Source of the DNA: ECT2AJA-044 sp965262845
GTDB lineage: Bacteria > Bacteroidota > Bacteroidia > Flavobacteriales > ECT2AJA-044
Direction: 5' to 3'
NCBI GenBank assembly: GCA_965262845.1
Contig: CBDHFX010000002.1
Coordinates: 1,240,001-1,304,000 of the forward strand
DNA length: 64,000 nucleotides
The position numbers and the translations under genes are program-made. The notes below the pieces were generated by a model. The model had not been told where the DNA came from and did not search any database. It saw only the letters and a list, made by a program, of their open reading frames with translations. Position 1 is the first letter of the stretch. The number at the start of each line of letters is the position of its first letter. Positions 1 to 11,699 of this stretch are shown here, one piece after another.

Positions 1-1240
1 TTCCAAAGTTAAAAGCCAATGTGAAGTTCGGCGCATATTGCGCGTAGGTATGGATGCGTTGGTTTGCTGTTTCCAGGGCCTCAGGGTCCACACTTATTGC
101 ATAGTAGTACTTGTCAAGGGCCGCCCAATAGACTGTTTTGATCTCAAATTCGTTGCTACCGCAACCTTTCGTTGCCGCGTACAGGTCGCCGATCAAAATG
201 AAGGGATCGCCCCATCCGGCGCGATCGTTCGCGGCCTTACGTGCAAAGGTTCGGGCCGAAGCATTTTGGCCGAGTTTCTGATACGCCTGTGCGATCTTCA
301 GGTTGGTTTCGGCACGACGGTCCGGAAAGGTATCACGCGATGCGGACAGCTGGTAGTAGGCTACCGCCTCGTTCCACTGCTCGCGGGTCATACTCATATT
401 CCCCATGGCAATGCCCGATCCCACTCCGGGGTTCACACTGAAGAGCTGAGCCGATATCCTGAAGTACAAGTCACTATCGGTACACTCCTTAAGCTCCAGC
501 AACTTTGCGCTACGTGCCAAACGGTACTCATCAGTCATGTAGCTGTCATAAACTTCTTCAAACAACGGTATCAGGTCCTCACATTTAAGGTGTGGTCCGA
601 GCATACCGTCAATACCGGTGCGAGCCTGTTCATAGTATTTCCTGTATTTCTCTTCTCCAAACTCGAGGTTGTAATTGATGTGCTCCATCGTATTCTGATA
701 GATCCCGATCAGCTGGAGTTTGTCGATCTTATCATCGTTATACATCATGGCACTTGCTTTAACGTAGTTGAACAGATCTGCTGCTCCGGACTCATTTTCT
801 TCTGCAGCGATGCTTGCTTTCAACAGGTTAAAAGCCTCTTCATAGCTTTCGTCCTTGCGGTATTTCATTAAAATGTTCGCTTTTTCGCTTTGGATGTAGC
901 TTTCCTGTCCGGGAAAATATTCATTACGCTTATCCCACAACATCAGAAGGGTATCCACCAATCCATTCACCACCCCGGAGTTCGGCTCAGCCGCTTTGAG
1001 TTTCTCATTCACCAGGCGTGGTCCGATGATATAGATGTTCTTGCTGAAAGTCGGGCAATTGTCAAATGTCCATTTCCAGGGCCCATACGCATCAGTATAA
1101 TTCTTTGCCTTATAGAATTCATAAAAGACCGATAGTTTTTCCGAGCAGATCAGGCTATCGGCACCGAATTTTTGTGATTGAACCTTTCCAAAGGAAAAGG
1201 TCAGGATCAAGGTCATCCCCAGGATGATCTTCTTTTTCAT
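1..1240 (-). CDS. TPR-repeat secreted protein, C-terminus beyond window
   Basis: The frame runs open from an ATG at 1240 (reverse strand) to the window edge, so the 3' end is missing. The protein starts with a signal peptide (MKKKIILGMTLILTFSFG..., cleavage near residue 23). The rest is helical and ends in recognisable tetratricopeptide-type units (AVAYYQLSASRD, LKIAQAYQKLGQNASARTFARKA). It lies 12 nt downstream of the outer-membrane barrel gene and coaX, the order often seen in Bacteroidota genomes. TPR proteins here are usually envelope scaffolds. The specific role is unknown. Confidence 0.75.
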   Translation of the reverse strand, partial: MKKKIILGMTLILTFSFGKVQSQKFGADSLICSEKLSVFYEFYKAKNYTDAYGPWKWTFDNCPTFSKNIYIIGPRLVNEKLKAAEPNSGVVNGLVDTLLMLWDKRNEYFPGQESYIQSEKANILMKYRKDESYEEAFNLLKASIAAEENESGAADLFNYVKASAMMYNDDKIDKLQLIGIYQNTMEHINYNLEFGEEKYRKYYEQARTGIDGMLGPHLKCEDLIPLFEEVYDSYMTDEYRLARSAKLLELKECTDSDLYFRISAQLFSVNPGVGSGIAMGNMSMTREQWNEAVAYYQLSASRDTFPDRRAETNLKIAQAYQKLGQNASARTFARKAANDRAGWGDPFILIGDLYAATKGCGSNEFEIKTVYWAALDKYYYAISVDPEALETANQRIHTYAQYAPNFTLAFNFG

Positions 1241-1252
1241 TGTTCTGATCAA

Positions 1253-2524
1253 TTAGTCAATTTTTCTTTTTGCAAACCATCGGTCGTTGAGCGAGAGTCC
1301 AACAGTAAACCGCAGATACCGTTCCCGTATCAGGTCGTTTTCGATTGTTCCCTTCCGGCCCAGCTGAACTCCAAAGTTCAGCGTAGACAGTGATTTATTG
1401 AGGAATGGTAAGGCCACACCAAAGGTCATGCCAGCGTCATTGATCACCTGCCCACGCAGCTCCAGGTTAGTGGCACTATAGTAGAGTCCTGCCCGGTATT
1501 GTACCCGTTTCAAATAATTACCTACGGAACTCCAATCCGGTGTCCAATACCCTCCTAAGGCAAAACGGTAGCTATTGTTCAGGGTATCGCCCAGGTCATT
1601 GAGGTTGTAGTTGCTCCAGTTCTTAAACTGATAATCCACTCCCATGAACCATGAGTTGTGCTTTCCGAAGCCAACGCCGATGCTACCTTCGGTAGGATAC
1701 ACAATACTACTGATCCCTTCATCCGAAGCCTGAAGGGTATCCTTAATTCTGATATTACCGAGGACTGTTCCCGCATAACTATAGCTCAGAAAATCACTTT
1801 GCGCATTGATTTCTGCTTCAGGCCCGATCGTAGCCCCGACCGTAAAATACTTTCCGCCCGCGAGGGCGCCTTTGTATTGAAGGCCATAGCTCAGGAAGAA
1901 GCCCGATATCAACAACGTGTTTTGTTTCCGCATATTATAGAAACCGGTGGAGTCGAATTCCACACTACTGGTGCGATCCTGGCGTCCGAAGAGGTAATTG
2001 AAATTTACGCCGATGCTGAGGTTTTTGGCGGGCTTATACGCCACTCCAGAGGTGAAAATATTGATCCCGCCCGAACCGGTGTAGAAGTACCGCACACTGC
2101 CTATATCACTGAGCTCCTCGCCCGATTGCAGGTTGTAACCGAGCGTTGTATACGGATAAATGCTGAATCCTGCCCCGAACCGGTCTCCCAATGGAAATCC
2201 GACCGCGACGTGGCTCAGGTACGTTGAGTTATTTGTTTCGGATCGCTCACTCGTAGCGAACCGGGTATAGTTTTGCACCGCGCCGAACTCAAAGGCTATC
2301 AATTGCAGTTGGGCATAGCTGGCCGGATTGGTCGGATTCACATGCAGGGAATCAACCATAGGCGTCGTGAGCCCACCCATTTGCTGGTTCTGACCGAGCC
2401 CATGGAACTGCACTTCTCCCGGCCCGAAACGCGAGTAGGGACTGATGGAACTGGTTTGTGCCCATATACTCCCTAACGGGAAGATGAGGCTCAACCCCAA
2501 AAAGACTTTATTAAGTGCGCGCAT
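1253..2524 (-). CDS. outer-membrane beta-barrel protein
   Basis: 423 aa with an N-terminal signal peptide ending in WAQ, then alternating amphipathic strands and glycine-rich turns typical of FadL/PorV-like Bacteroidota barrels (SPYSRFGPGE, NPASYAQLQ, VAVGFPLGDRFGAGFSIYP). The start is set at the ATG at 2524; a TTG three codons further upstream is possible but less likely. It overlaps the coaX stop by 14 nt, so translation is probably coupled. The transported substrate cannot be read from the sequence. Confidence 0.8.
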   Translation of the reverse strand: MRALNKVFLGLSLIFPLGSIWAQTSSISPYSRFGPGEVQFHGLGQNQQMGGLTTPMVDSLHVNPTNPASYAQLQLIAFEFGAVQNYTRFATSERSETNNSTYLSHVAVGFPLGDRFGAGFSIYPYTTLGYNLQSGEELSDIGSVRYFYTGSGGINIFTSGVAYKPAKNLSIGVNFNYLFGRQDRTSSVEFDSTGFYNMRKQNTLLISGFFLSYGLQYKGALAGGKYFTVGATIGPEAEINAQSDFLSYSYAGTVLGNIRIKDTLQASDEGISSIVYPTEGSIGVGFGKHNSWFMGVDYQFKNWSNYNLNDLGDTLNNSYRFALGGYWTPDWSSVGNYLKRVQYRAGLYYSATNLELRGQVINDAGMTFGVALPFLNKSLSTLNFGVQLGRKGTIENDLIRERYLRFTVGLSLNDRWFAKRKID

Positions 2525-3245
2525 TATGCCCAAAGATCTCGTTCAACCCGCGTAGAACGAAGAACGGGTCGGCAAAGATGCCCATTTTTTCAATTGACTC
2601 AAAGTAGATTGCATCCCCGCCGGTTAAAATAACGTTAAGCTCCTGGTATTCTTGTTTGGCCGACCTGATATAACCCTCCACTTCCAGTTTGTATCCCTTT
2701 AGTGCACCAGTCCACAGGGAATTTTTCGTATTTTGTCCGGGCCATTGGTACCTGCTATCCGTGCGTCCGACCAGTGGTAATTGTGCCGTAAAGGTATTCA
2801 TTGCCTTTAATCGCATGCGAAGGCCCGGGCTAATAGCCCCGCCTAAATACCGCTTCCCTGGTGCCACGAGATCGTAGGTAATGCATGTTCCACAATCAAT
2901 TACCAGGGAATGGGCATCAGGCCATTGCTTTGCAGCCGCCACGGCAACAGCCTTTCGATCGACACCAAGCGTATGGGGCGTTTTGTATTCCAGGGAAACG
3001 GGTACCGGGGTATCTGCCTGTACGATGAGCACGTTGAATTCTCCTTTCAATATAGCGAGTAAGGATCCTGGCTCTGGTCCTCCGGTTGAGGCTGCCACGA
3101 TGTTCTGAACTTCCAGGGAATGCACCCAGGGTTGCATATCGGCCAGCGTGATGTTCGGCATACGTCCCTGAACCAGGAGGTCGGAGCCAGAGAAAATGCC
3201 GTATTTTAAGGCAGAATTCCCCCAATCAAGCGCCAGGGTTTTCAT
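2511..3245 (-). CDS. coaX: type III pantothenate kinase
   Basis: Phosphorylates pantothenate, the first committed step of coenzyme A synthesis. 244 aa, normal for CoaX. The N-terminal phosphate-binding motif DWGNS (residues 7-11, family DxGNT/S), the central VIDCGTCITYD and the GGAISPGLRMR segment are family signatures. It is the first gene of a minus-strand operon with the barrel and TPR genes. On its 5' side, a TATTTTCG box (reverse strand, 3273-3266) resembles a Bacteroidota -7 element. Confidence 0.93.
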   Translation of the reverse strand: MKTLALDWGNSALKYGIFSGSDLLVQGRMPNITLADMQPWVHSLEVQNIVAASTGGPEPGSLLAILKGEFNVLIVQADTPVPVSLEYKTPHTLGVDRKAVAVAAAKQWPDAHSLVIDCGTCITYDLVAPGKRYLGGAISPGLRMRLKAMNTFTAQLPLVGRTDSRYQWPGQNTKNSLWTGALKGYKLEVEGYIRSAKQEYQELNVILTGGDAIYFESIEKMGIFADPFFVLRGLNEIFGHNART

Positions 3246-3315
3246 AGATCTATGTGCTTAAACCACGAAAATAGCCAAAATACAGGCTTCACTGAAGTTT
3301 CTGAGAAGTAAGCAT

Positions 3316-3323
3316 TATCTTTG
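3316..3323 (+). promoter_or_regulatory. -7 box of tRNA-Phe
   Basis: TATCTTTG matches the Bacteroidota -7 consensus TAnnTTTG exactly. It ends 13 nt before the tRNA, the same spacing as at tRNA-Lys. No clear -33 TTTG is visible. Confidence 0.6.
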
Positions 3324-3336
3324 CACTCCCTGCGCT

Positions 3337-3409
3337 GGTACCATAGCTCAGTTGGTAGAGCAAAGGACTGAAAATCCTTGTGTCCCTGGTTCGATTCCAG
3401 GTGGTACCA
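3337..3409 (+). tRNA. tRNA-Phe (GAA)
   Basis: 73-nt cloverleaf. Acceptor arms GGTACCA/TGGTACC pair perfectly, the D-arm has GCTCAGTTGGTAGAGC, the anticodon stem is AAGGA/TCCTT with loop CTGAAAA (anticodon GAA), and the T-arm is CCTGGTTCGATTCCAGG. The discriminator is A and CCA is not encoded. Confidence 0.97.
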
Positions 3410-3414
3410 CAATA

Positions 3415-3448
3415 AAAAAGCCGCATCTGATAAATTGCGGCTTTTTTT
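3415..3448 (+). terminator. intrinsic terminator after tRNA-Phe
   Basis: Inverted repeat AAAAGCCGCA / TGCGGCTTTT followed by a T run. It also has an A run upstream, so it may serve both strands. Confidence 0.8.
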
Positions 3449-3466
3449 ATAGGTCATGAGTCTCTT

Positions 3467-5380
3467 TTAATTCCGGAAGAGGTGTATACTTCCCTTTCGT
3501 TCATCCCCGTCCGGAGTCCGAATGACGTAGTAGTAAATTCCTTCAGAGCATTCGCCTCCTGAATTGTGTACCTGTCCGTTCCAACATCCGGGATCTCCGT
3601 TGTTCACGCATTCCGATCCATAATCCATACTCGAAAACACCGTCTGACCCCAGCGATTAAAGATATACACTTCCGTATTGGGAAATTTATTCAGGCCTTC
3701 AATCCAGAAATAGTCGTTAGTTCCGTCCTTGTTCGGCGTAAATATATTCGGCACCTCAAACTCGCAGATCTCGGTTACAATGATTACTTCAACCGAGTCG
3801 CGTGAGTCACATTCGTCAAAGGCCAAAGCCAAATAATGCTCTGTTCGCTCATCGTCTGGCTCAACCACCAGGGCGGTACTATCGGTAACCAAATTACCAT
3901 CCGCATCGTACCATCCGAACACAACTGCTCCACTACCACCGGTGATGATGGCTTCCAGTGCCTGAACATCGCCCAGGCACAGGTCGTAGTCAGTGATGTC
4001 AACCTCCACATCAACCGAGTCTTCGGCAAGCAGTTTCACCTGGATTGAATCCACGATCGACAATCCGATACAGGCATCGGTCATTGTCACCACATAGGTT
4101 GTACTTGAGTCCGGTGTGTCATACAGGTCAAAACCGGAATGGGTTTGGCCGTTATACTCCCAATCAAAAGTGATTGGAGACACGCCTCCTGAAGGTTGGA
4201 AATACAGGTAGAGGTTTTCGGAATCGCACATTACCGTGTCCGGACTTCGGTAATTCAATTGCAATGAATCAATATTGCGCAGCAGCAGGCTGATCCTCAC
4301 CGGTTGGTATCCCAGACAGATATCCTGGAAGGGAAACTCTATAACCACACTTTCATTTGGCTCATCAATTCCATCCCACAAACCCGTTATCGTGAATTGA
4401 ACACTGTCCCCTCCGGCAGGAATCAACAATTGTTGTGGAGCCACCACATAGTCCACTCCGTTGGTAGCTGTACCCAATAGCTGGTAGGGTATGATGGAGT
4501 CCGTTGGTGTTGCCCTATCCAGTTTTATGGTGATGACTGCTTCTCCGCAGCCTTCCAGAATGGTTGTATCGTTTTCTGCATAACTTGAAGTCGAAACCGA
4601 TGTCACAGTAGCGCCGGTTGAAGAGAAACTCGCAGCTTCCAGGAATACCCCCGAATCATAAGCCCAATCACCTGCGTCTGCAATAGCGATCTTGATGTGG
4701 TAGGTTTCATTGCAGATCACATATGCCAGGGCTGTTAAAGGAACGGTAAACCCATCGTACTGAACGGTTGACCCTCCTGTATTATCTACATAGTATTGGA
4801 AATTCGTTATATTATTCACATTATCAATGGTCACCGGGATCGTAGTACCCGGGATCAGGGCAATGTTTGTATCCACGTACTGACCTCCGTTCGGATCCGG
4901 CCCGGTGATAAAAAAGGCAAATACATCGTTGTACTGAGAGTTTACGAATTCAGGATACTCCTCTGAACCAAAAACGAATCGAAAACTTGCCGTATCACCT
5001 TCGGGGATAAAATCGAACTCCAAAACAGATGCATCATTTGTCGCAGTAGTCGTCAGCAAATTAAGCAGGGGATCACCCGACAGGTTATTACTTGTCGTCT
5101 GAGAGGGGCTATTGTTTGGTCCCGGAGCATTTAATATGTCTCCGGTTGTGATCACAATTCCACTATCCAAACCGATATTTGAAAGCGTGCCATTAAAAAA
5201 TCCGATTGCATTCGGCGCACCGGTAAACGTAACATTGGAGGTTTGGATCCCCTGTCCGATCAAAATATTGTTGACCAGGTAATTGACTGAGTTGTATGGC
5301 GGTGCATTGCTAACGGTCAGCTGAGCGAAAGAGAAAAGCGCTAAATGAAGCCCCAACACAACAAAAAAAACGTTTTTCAT
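3467..5380 (-). CDS. choice-of-anchor L protein with T9SS type B sorting domain
   Basis: 637 aa extracellular protein. Signal peptide 1-20 (ends FSFAQ). Choice-of-anchor L domain at about 21-260 with the typical FGSEEYPEF at 137-145. Next comes a Calx-beta-like stretch (TATNGVDYV) and an Ig-like region. A gliding-motility-associated type B C-terminal domain fills the last 95 residues (VPNIFTPNKDGTNDYF, FNRWG). The type B tail predicts export by T9SS and surface attachment or release. It starts 3 nt after its paralogue, so the two form an operon. The ligand is unknown. Confidence 0.88.
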   Translation of the reverse strand: MKNVFFVVLGLHLALFSFAQLTVSNAPPYNSVNYLVNNILIGQGIQTSNVTFTGAPNAIGFFNGTLSNIGLDSGIVITTGDILNAPGPNNSPSQTTSNNLSGDPLLNLLTTTATNDASVLEFDFIPEGDTASFRFVFGSEEYPEFVNSQYNDVFAFFITGPDPNGGQYVDTNIALIPGTTIPVTIDNVNNITNFQYYVDNTGGSTVQYDGFTVPLTALAYVICNETYHIKIAIADAGDWAYDSGVFLEAASFSSTGATVTSVSTSSYAENDTTILEGCGEAVITIKLDRATPTDSIIPYQLLGTATNGVDYVVAPQQLLIPAGGDSVQFTITGLWDGIDEPNESVVIEFPFQDICLGYQPVRISLLLRNIDSLQLNYRSPDTVMCDSENLYLYFQPSGGVSPITFDWEYNGQTHSGFDLYDTPDSSTTYVVTMTDACIGLSIVDSIQVKLLAEDSVDVEVDITDYDLCLGDVQALEAIITGGSGAVVFGWYDADGNLVTDSTALVVEPDDERTEHYLALAFDECDSRDSVEVIIVTEICEFEVPNIFTPNKDGTNDYFWIEGLNKFPNTEVYIFNRWGQTVFSSMDYGSECVNNGDPGCWNGQVHNSGGECSEGIYYYVIRTPDGDERKGSIHLFRN

Positions 5381-5383
5381 GGT

Positions 5384-7528
5384 TTATCTGATTAATTGCA
5401 CATACCCGGAATACACCGGTATATCATCGGTCAGTGGTAATTGTAGTTCTATGCGGTATAAATAGGTTCCCTGTGGCGCAGGTTTGTCTTTTATGATCCC
5501 GTCCCATGGCCTGTTCACGTTTTCCGTTTCATACACCAACCCGCCCCAGCGGTTCCACACCTGCAGGCGATATGCACTAAATCCCCTTCCCTTTCCTCCA
5601 AAGGTTTCATTTTTCCCATCACCGTTAGGTGTAAAGGCATTCGGCACGTAAAAGTAGAAATCTGAAATAACTTCCACAAATTGTGTGGTGGAGTCTGTGC
5701 AGCCATTTGGCCCCGAAGCTGTTAACTGCACTTCAAAGAATCCCGACTGATCGTAGCTGTGTGTTGGATCCGGATCCGTGGCGGTTTGGCCATCCCCGAA
5801 CTCCCAGTAGTACTGTGTAGCTCCGGAAGTCTGATTATTGAAGACAATCTGCTGATCTGGCAACTGGGTAAAGGTGAAGTCCACCTGCGGTAGGTTTTCC
5901 ACCTCCACCATAGCAGTAGCACTTACCTGATTTCCACAGGCATCGCTGACATCCAAAACGATAACCTGTGAAGTCGTTGGATACCATCCAAAGGACGTGT
6001 CGATGTGTCCGGTACTCCAGGAAAGGGTCAGCGACGGGATCCCTCCCGTGATCAGTGCCTCCGTAAACAGGGAATCACCTTCACATATGAATGCACTGTC
6101 CAGCGATACTGTGAGGGGCGGATAATTGGGCACTTCAATGGTAAAGCTGTCCACGGCCAGCTGGGTGCCGCAGGTGTCGCGCACTTCGACGATGTATGAA
6201 GTGGTGGTGGTCGGTGCGAAGGTCCGTATTGAATCCGGGGATCCATCGTCCCACAAATACCTGTAATATCCGAATCCACCCACTCCCTGCGCCTGCACAT
6301 TGATCGAATCTCCATTGCATAAAATGGTGTCCGGGATATCCACGATCCCGAGTAGCGGTTGATCTATGATCGTCAATTCGATCGTATCGGGCGGATATAC
6401 TGTACAGCCCTGCCCGGTAATGGAATCGGTGTAAATAAGGATCGTTTCGATTCCTTCCGGAATTCCATCCGCAAAGGAAATAAAGTGGATCTGCAGCATG
6501 GAGCTATCGGGCAGCAAAACAACCGTGTCGGGCAACAGGTTATAGTCAACTCCGTTCACGGCCGTACCGGCATAGTTTAGCGGTATTATCAACGAATCAT
6601 CCAATGCCCCGGTCCGCAGCAGTTCGATGTAGGCCGATCCGCAATTTTCGATCAGCGCCGTGTCAGTGAGTCCCTGCGTAAACGAGCTGTTTGCGTTAAT
6701 GGTCAGGGTCGGTGAGGTAAAACTACCGGCTTCAAGAAACACCCCGGAATCCAATATTGCATCTCCTCCGTCGGCGATTCCCATGCGAATGGTATAGGTG
6801 GCTCCACAAACCACGTAGGCCTCGGCTTGCATCGGAATGGTAAACCCGTCATATTGGATCGTTACTCCACTTCCCGTTCCCGTGCAGTTATAGCTCGGGG
6901 CACACATAGTGTTTGCCGGATCATTACAGATGTACTGTACCGAAAAGTTTTGACAGTTCAGGGTGTTGATGCTCACTGGAATTGTGGTGGACCCGATCGT
7001 GGCCAGGTTGGCACTGTTGTACATGCCGCCGTTCGGATCCGGTCCGGTGAGCAGGAATGCAAACACATCGTTGACCGTTCCACCCACGAATTCGGGATAC
7101 TCTTCTGATCCGAAAACGTAATTAAATCGAAGCGTATCGCTTTGCGGAACGAAATCGAACTCCAGGATAGCCGCATCAAAGGTAGGATCACCTGAGTAGG
7201 CAGTCAGGTCGGGATCACCGGGCTGGAAATTGTTAGCTGTGGTTCCAGGGTCTGTATTGGGCCCGATGGCATTGTAGATAGATCCTGAAGTGATCACAAT
7301 ACCCGAATCAATCCCGATATTACTATTGGTTCCGTCGAAATACCCAATGGCTATCGGAACCCCTGTATAAGTCCAGTTTGAGGTTTGCACCCCGCCTCCA
7401 ACAAGAACATTTTCGACCAGATACTGCACATTATTGTACGGTACTGCATTGCTGACGACCAGCTGACCCATCGCGCCGTGAGGCGCCAACAGGAAGGGCA
7501 AGGCGGCAAGGAAGCGAATTTTTTTCAT
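5384..7528 (-). CDS. choice-of-anchor L / PKD protein with T9SS type B sorting domain
   Basis: 714 aa from the ATG at 7528, which gives a proper signal peptide (MKKIRFLAALPFLLAP...GQ). Upstream in-frame residues look non-coding. Order: choice-of-anchor L domain (FGSEEYPEFVGG), Calx-beta-like region (GTAVNGVDY), Ig-like segments, a PKD domain (YYWEFGDGQTATDPDPTHSY), then the type B sorting domain in the last ~92 residues (VPNAFTPNGDGKNETF, WNRWGG). It is a paralogue of the next gene downstream, sharing the N-terminal half and tail but with a PKD insertion. Predicted cell-surface or secreted T9SS cargo. Confidence 0.88.
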   Translation of the reverse strand: MKKIRFLAALPFLLAPHGAMGQLVVSNAVPYNNVQYLVENVLVGGGVQTSNWTYTGVPIAIGYFDGTNSNIGIDSGIVITSGSIYNAIGPNTDPGTTANNFQPGDPDLTAYSGDPTFDAAILEFDFVPQSDTLRFNYVFGSEEYPEFVGGTVNDVFAFLLTGPDPNGGMYNSANLATIGSTTIPVSINTLNCQNFSVQYICNDPANTMCAPSYNCTGTGSGVTIQYDGFTIPMQAEAYVVCGATYTIRMGIADGGDAILDSGVFLEAGSFTSPTLTINANSSFTQGLTDTALIENCGSAYIELLRTGALDDSLIIPLNYAGTAVNGVDYNLLPDTVVLLPDSSMLQIHFISFADGIPEGIETILIYTDSITGQGCTVYPPDTIELTIIDQPLLGIVDIPDTILCNGDSINVQAQGVGGFGYYRYLWDDGSPDSIRTFAPTTTTSYIVEVRDTCGTQLAVDSFTIEVPNYPPLTVSLDSAFICEGDSLFTEALITGGIPSLTLSWSTGHIDTSFGWYPTTSQVIVLDVSDACGNQVSATAMVEVENLPQVDFTFTQLPDQQIVFNNQTSGATQYYWEFGDGQTATDPDPTHSYDQSGFFEVQLTASGPNGCTDSTTQFVEVISDFYFYVPNAFTPNGDGKNETFGGKGRGFSAYRLQVWNRWGGLVYETENVNRPWDGIIKDKPAPQGTYLYRIELQLPLTDDIPVYSGYVQLIR

Positions 7529-7625
7529 AGGATCGGTCCGATCAGGACAATAAAGATACAAAAAAATAGGTTTAGGTGCTTTATAATCCGTATCTTGGCC
7601 TTTCGAACTGGCAAAATTAAAGAAT

Positions 7626-9016
7626 ATGTCGGCGATCCTGGCATACATTGAGGAGAACAGGGAACGATTTTTAAACGAGCTTCTGGACCTGCTTCGTATC
7701 CGGTCGGTAAGTACGGATCCGGCATGCCGGGCTGAGGTGCTGAGGTGCGCGGAAACGGTGCGTGAGCGGCTGCTGGAGGCCGGTGTGGATAGCGCCGGGA
7801 TCTGCGAAACGCCCGGATATCCGATCGTGTACGGAGAAAAACTCGTCGGTGAGGGGCTTCCGACCGTGTTGGTCTACGGGCATTACGACGTGCAGCCAAG
7901 CGATCCGGACGATCTGTGGGACTCGCCTGCCTTTGATCCGGTGATCAGGAAAACCGATATCCACCCCGACGGGGCGATCTTCGCGCGCGGATCATGTGAC
8001 GATAAAGGCCAAATGTATATGCAGGTGAAAGCCTTCGAAGTGCTGGTAAAGACCGGTAAATTGCCCTGCAATGTGAAATTCATGATCGAAGGTGAGGAAG
8101 AGATCGGATCAAAAAGCCTCGGGGGATTCGTGAAGGAAAACCGCGAAAAACTGGCAAACGATGTTATTTTGATCTCGGACACAGGCATATTGGCAAATGA
8201 TACGCCGAGCATTACGACCGGACTCCGTGGGCTGAGCTACGTGGAGGTTGAGGTAACCGGTCCGAATCGCGATCTTCACTCTGGGTTGTACGGTGGTGCG
8301 GTGGCCAATCCGATCAACATTCTGGCACAAATGATCGCTTCCCTGCAAGACCATCGGAACCGCATCACTATTCCGGGCTTCTACGACAAGGTAATTGAAC
8401 TGAGTGCCGCGGAACGCGCCGATATGGCCCGTGCCCCATTCAGCCTGGAGGCCTACAAGGCTTCCCTGGACCTTAAGGATGTGCACGGAGAGGAAGGCTA
8501 CGTGACCATGGAGCGCAATTGCATTCGCCCGACCCTGGACGTGAATGGCATTTGGGGCGGCTACACAGGCGAGGGTGCGAAAACCGTGATCCCGGCGAGG
8601 GCCTCTGCGAAGATCTCGATGCGATTGGTACCCGATCAGGATCCGGATGAGATCACCCGGTTGTTCACAGAGCACTTCATTAGGATTGCGCCGCCGGGCG
8701 TGCGCGTGAAGGTGAGTCCGCACCACGGTGGCTATCCGTACGTGGCTCCGACCGACACTCCGGAATATCTGGCGGCCAGCAGGGCAATGGAGGAGACTTT
8801 TGGCAAAACTCCAGTTCCGGTCCGCAGTGGCGGGAGCATTCCGATCGTCAGCCTTTTCGAAAAAGAACTCGGCAGCAAGAGCATTTTGTTCGGATTCGGG
8901 CTCGACAGCGATGCGATCCATTCGCCGAACGAGCATTTCGGACTGTTCAATTTTTATAAGGGGATCGAAACGATCCCACTGTTCTACAGGAATTATGTTG
9001 AGCGGATGGCCGGGAA

Positions 9017-9020
<4 letters not shown>
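7626..9020 (+). CDS. M20-family dipeptidase
   Basis: 464 aa cytoplasmic metallopeptidase of the M20 (carnosinase/CNDP-like) group. Metal and catalytic motifs are in place: GHYD at 85-88, a central metal-bridging Asp region (RGSCDDKGQ) and EGEEEIGS at about 155-162 with the catalytic Glu pair. The dimerisation domain lies mid-protein. Expected to hydrolyse dipeptides using two zinc ions. Transcribed divergently from the surface-protein operon; a degenerate TATCTTGG lies at 7591. Its stop overlaps the yyaL-like stop by 4 nt on the opposite strand. Confidence 0.92.
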
Positions 9021-11080
<2,060 letters not shown>

Positions 11081-11085
11081 AGTAA

Positions 11086-11093
11086 CAAAAGTA
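11086..11093 (-). promoter_or_regulatory. -7 box immediately before the yyaL-like gene
   Basis: TACTTTTG on the reverse strand is a perfect TAnnTTTG match and leaves 5 nt to the start codon at 11080, implying a leaderless or near-leaderless mRNA. Confidence 0.5.
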
Positions 11094-11278
11094 GTCGAAT
11101 TTGAACAGGATCTCCACCTTGAATCAGGGTTCTCCCCTAAAAATGGGATATGGATAAGGCGTTACTGTTCGGGTTCACCTCCGGAAGTACAAATAAAACG
11201 GCCCTTCTGAATCCACAGACAGCTATTTTTTTGGGAAAACAGGGATATCAAAGAAGCAAAGACCTGACAACAGGTTTT

Positions 11279-11699
11279 CTATCTATAGAGCTCATGCTCT
11301 GGATCAAGCCAAACAATATAAAATCTGTTTTGGATCAAAAATCCATGTACTCTCCCATGTTCATTGGCACTAAGGGCAAATTGCCAGGGTTTCTCTACAA
11401 GCTGATCTTCTCCTGGTATCCCAAAAGAATTCTCAGTTGTTTTATCCCAGTCAATCTCATGTGATCGTAGCGCTTTATTTGTTCGTCTGAATTCGCTGAT
11501 TTTTATAGTAGAAGTATCTTTCAGTTTCTCCATTAACTTCAAAAAATAGCCCCTTTCCTTCATACAGGAATTTGGAATGCTTTTGCTTTAAGTACTTAAA
11601 GGAGAAAACGACCGCTTCACTACTGATATCAGCGGATTCTTCCGTCGCTTTTGAAAATGGCGTGTTTTTTCGTCGCTTATTTTTTTTGGGCTTCGGCAT
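11279..11699 (-). pseudogene. Panacea-associated toxin, broken by a single-base frameshift
   Basis: Two overlapping frames form one protein. The first (start 11699) gives a basic N-terminus followed by VVFSFKYLKQKHSKFLYEGKG. The second continues GYFLKLMEKLKDTSTIKISEF and ends LSANEHGRVHGFLIQNRFYI plus VWLDPEHELYR. Removing one G from the GGGG run (plus-strand CCCC at 11550-11553) fuses them into a 139-residue protein. The C-terminal SANEHGRVHG...YIVWLDP pattern is, from memory, that of the small toxins that sit downstream of DUF4065/Panacea antitoxins. The N-terminus overlaps the antitoxin stop by 23 nt. Alternatives: base-calling error in a homopolymer, or programmed frameshifting. AT-rich. 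Confidence 0.7.

Noticed and set aside
38..871. Long plus-strand open frame of 277 codons at the window start
   Set aside because: It is the antisense shadow of the TPR gene, whose reverse frame has a signal peptide and repeats; the plus frame has no recognisable domain.
8109..8936. 275-codon reverse frame inside the dipeptidase gene
   Set aside because: Antisense shadow of a well-conserved M20 coding region.
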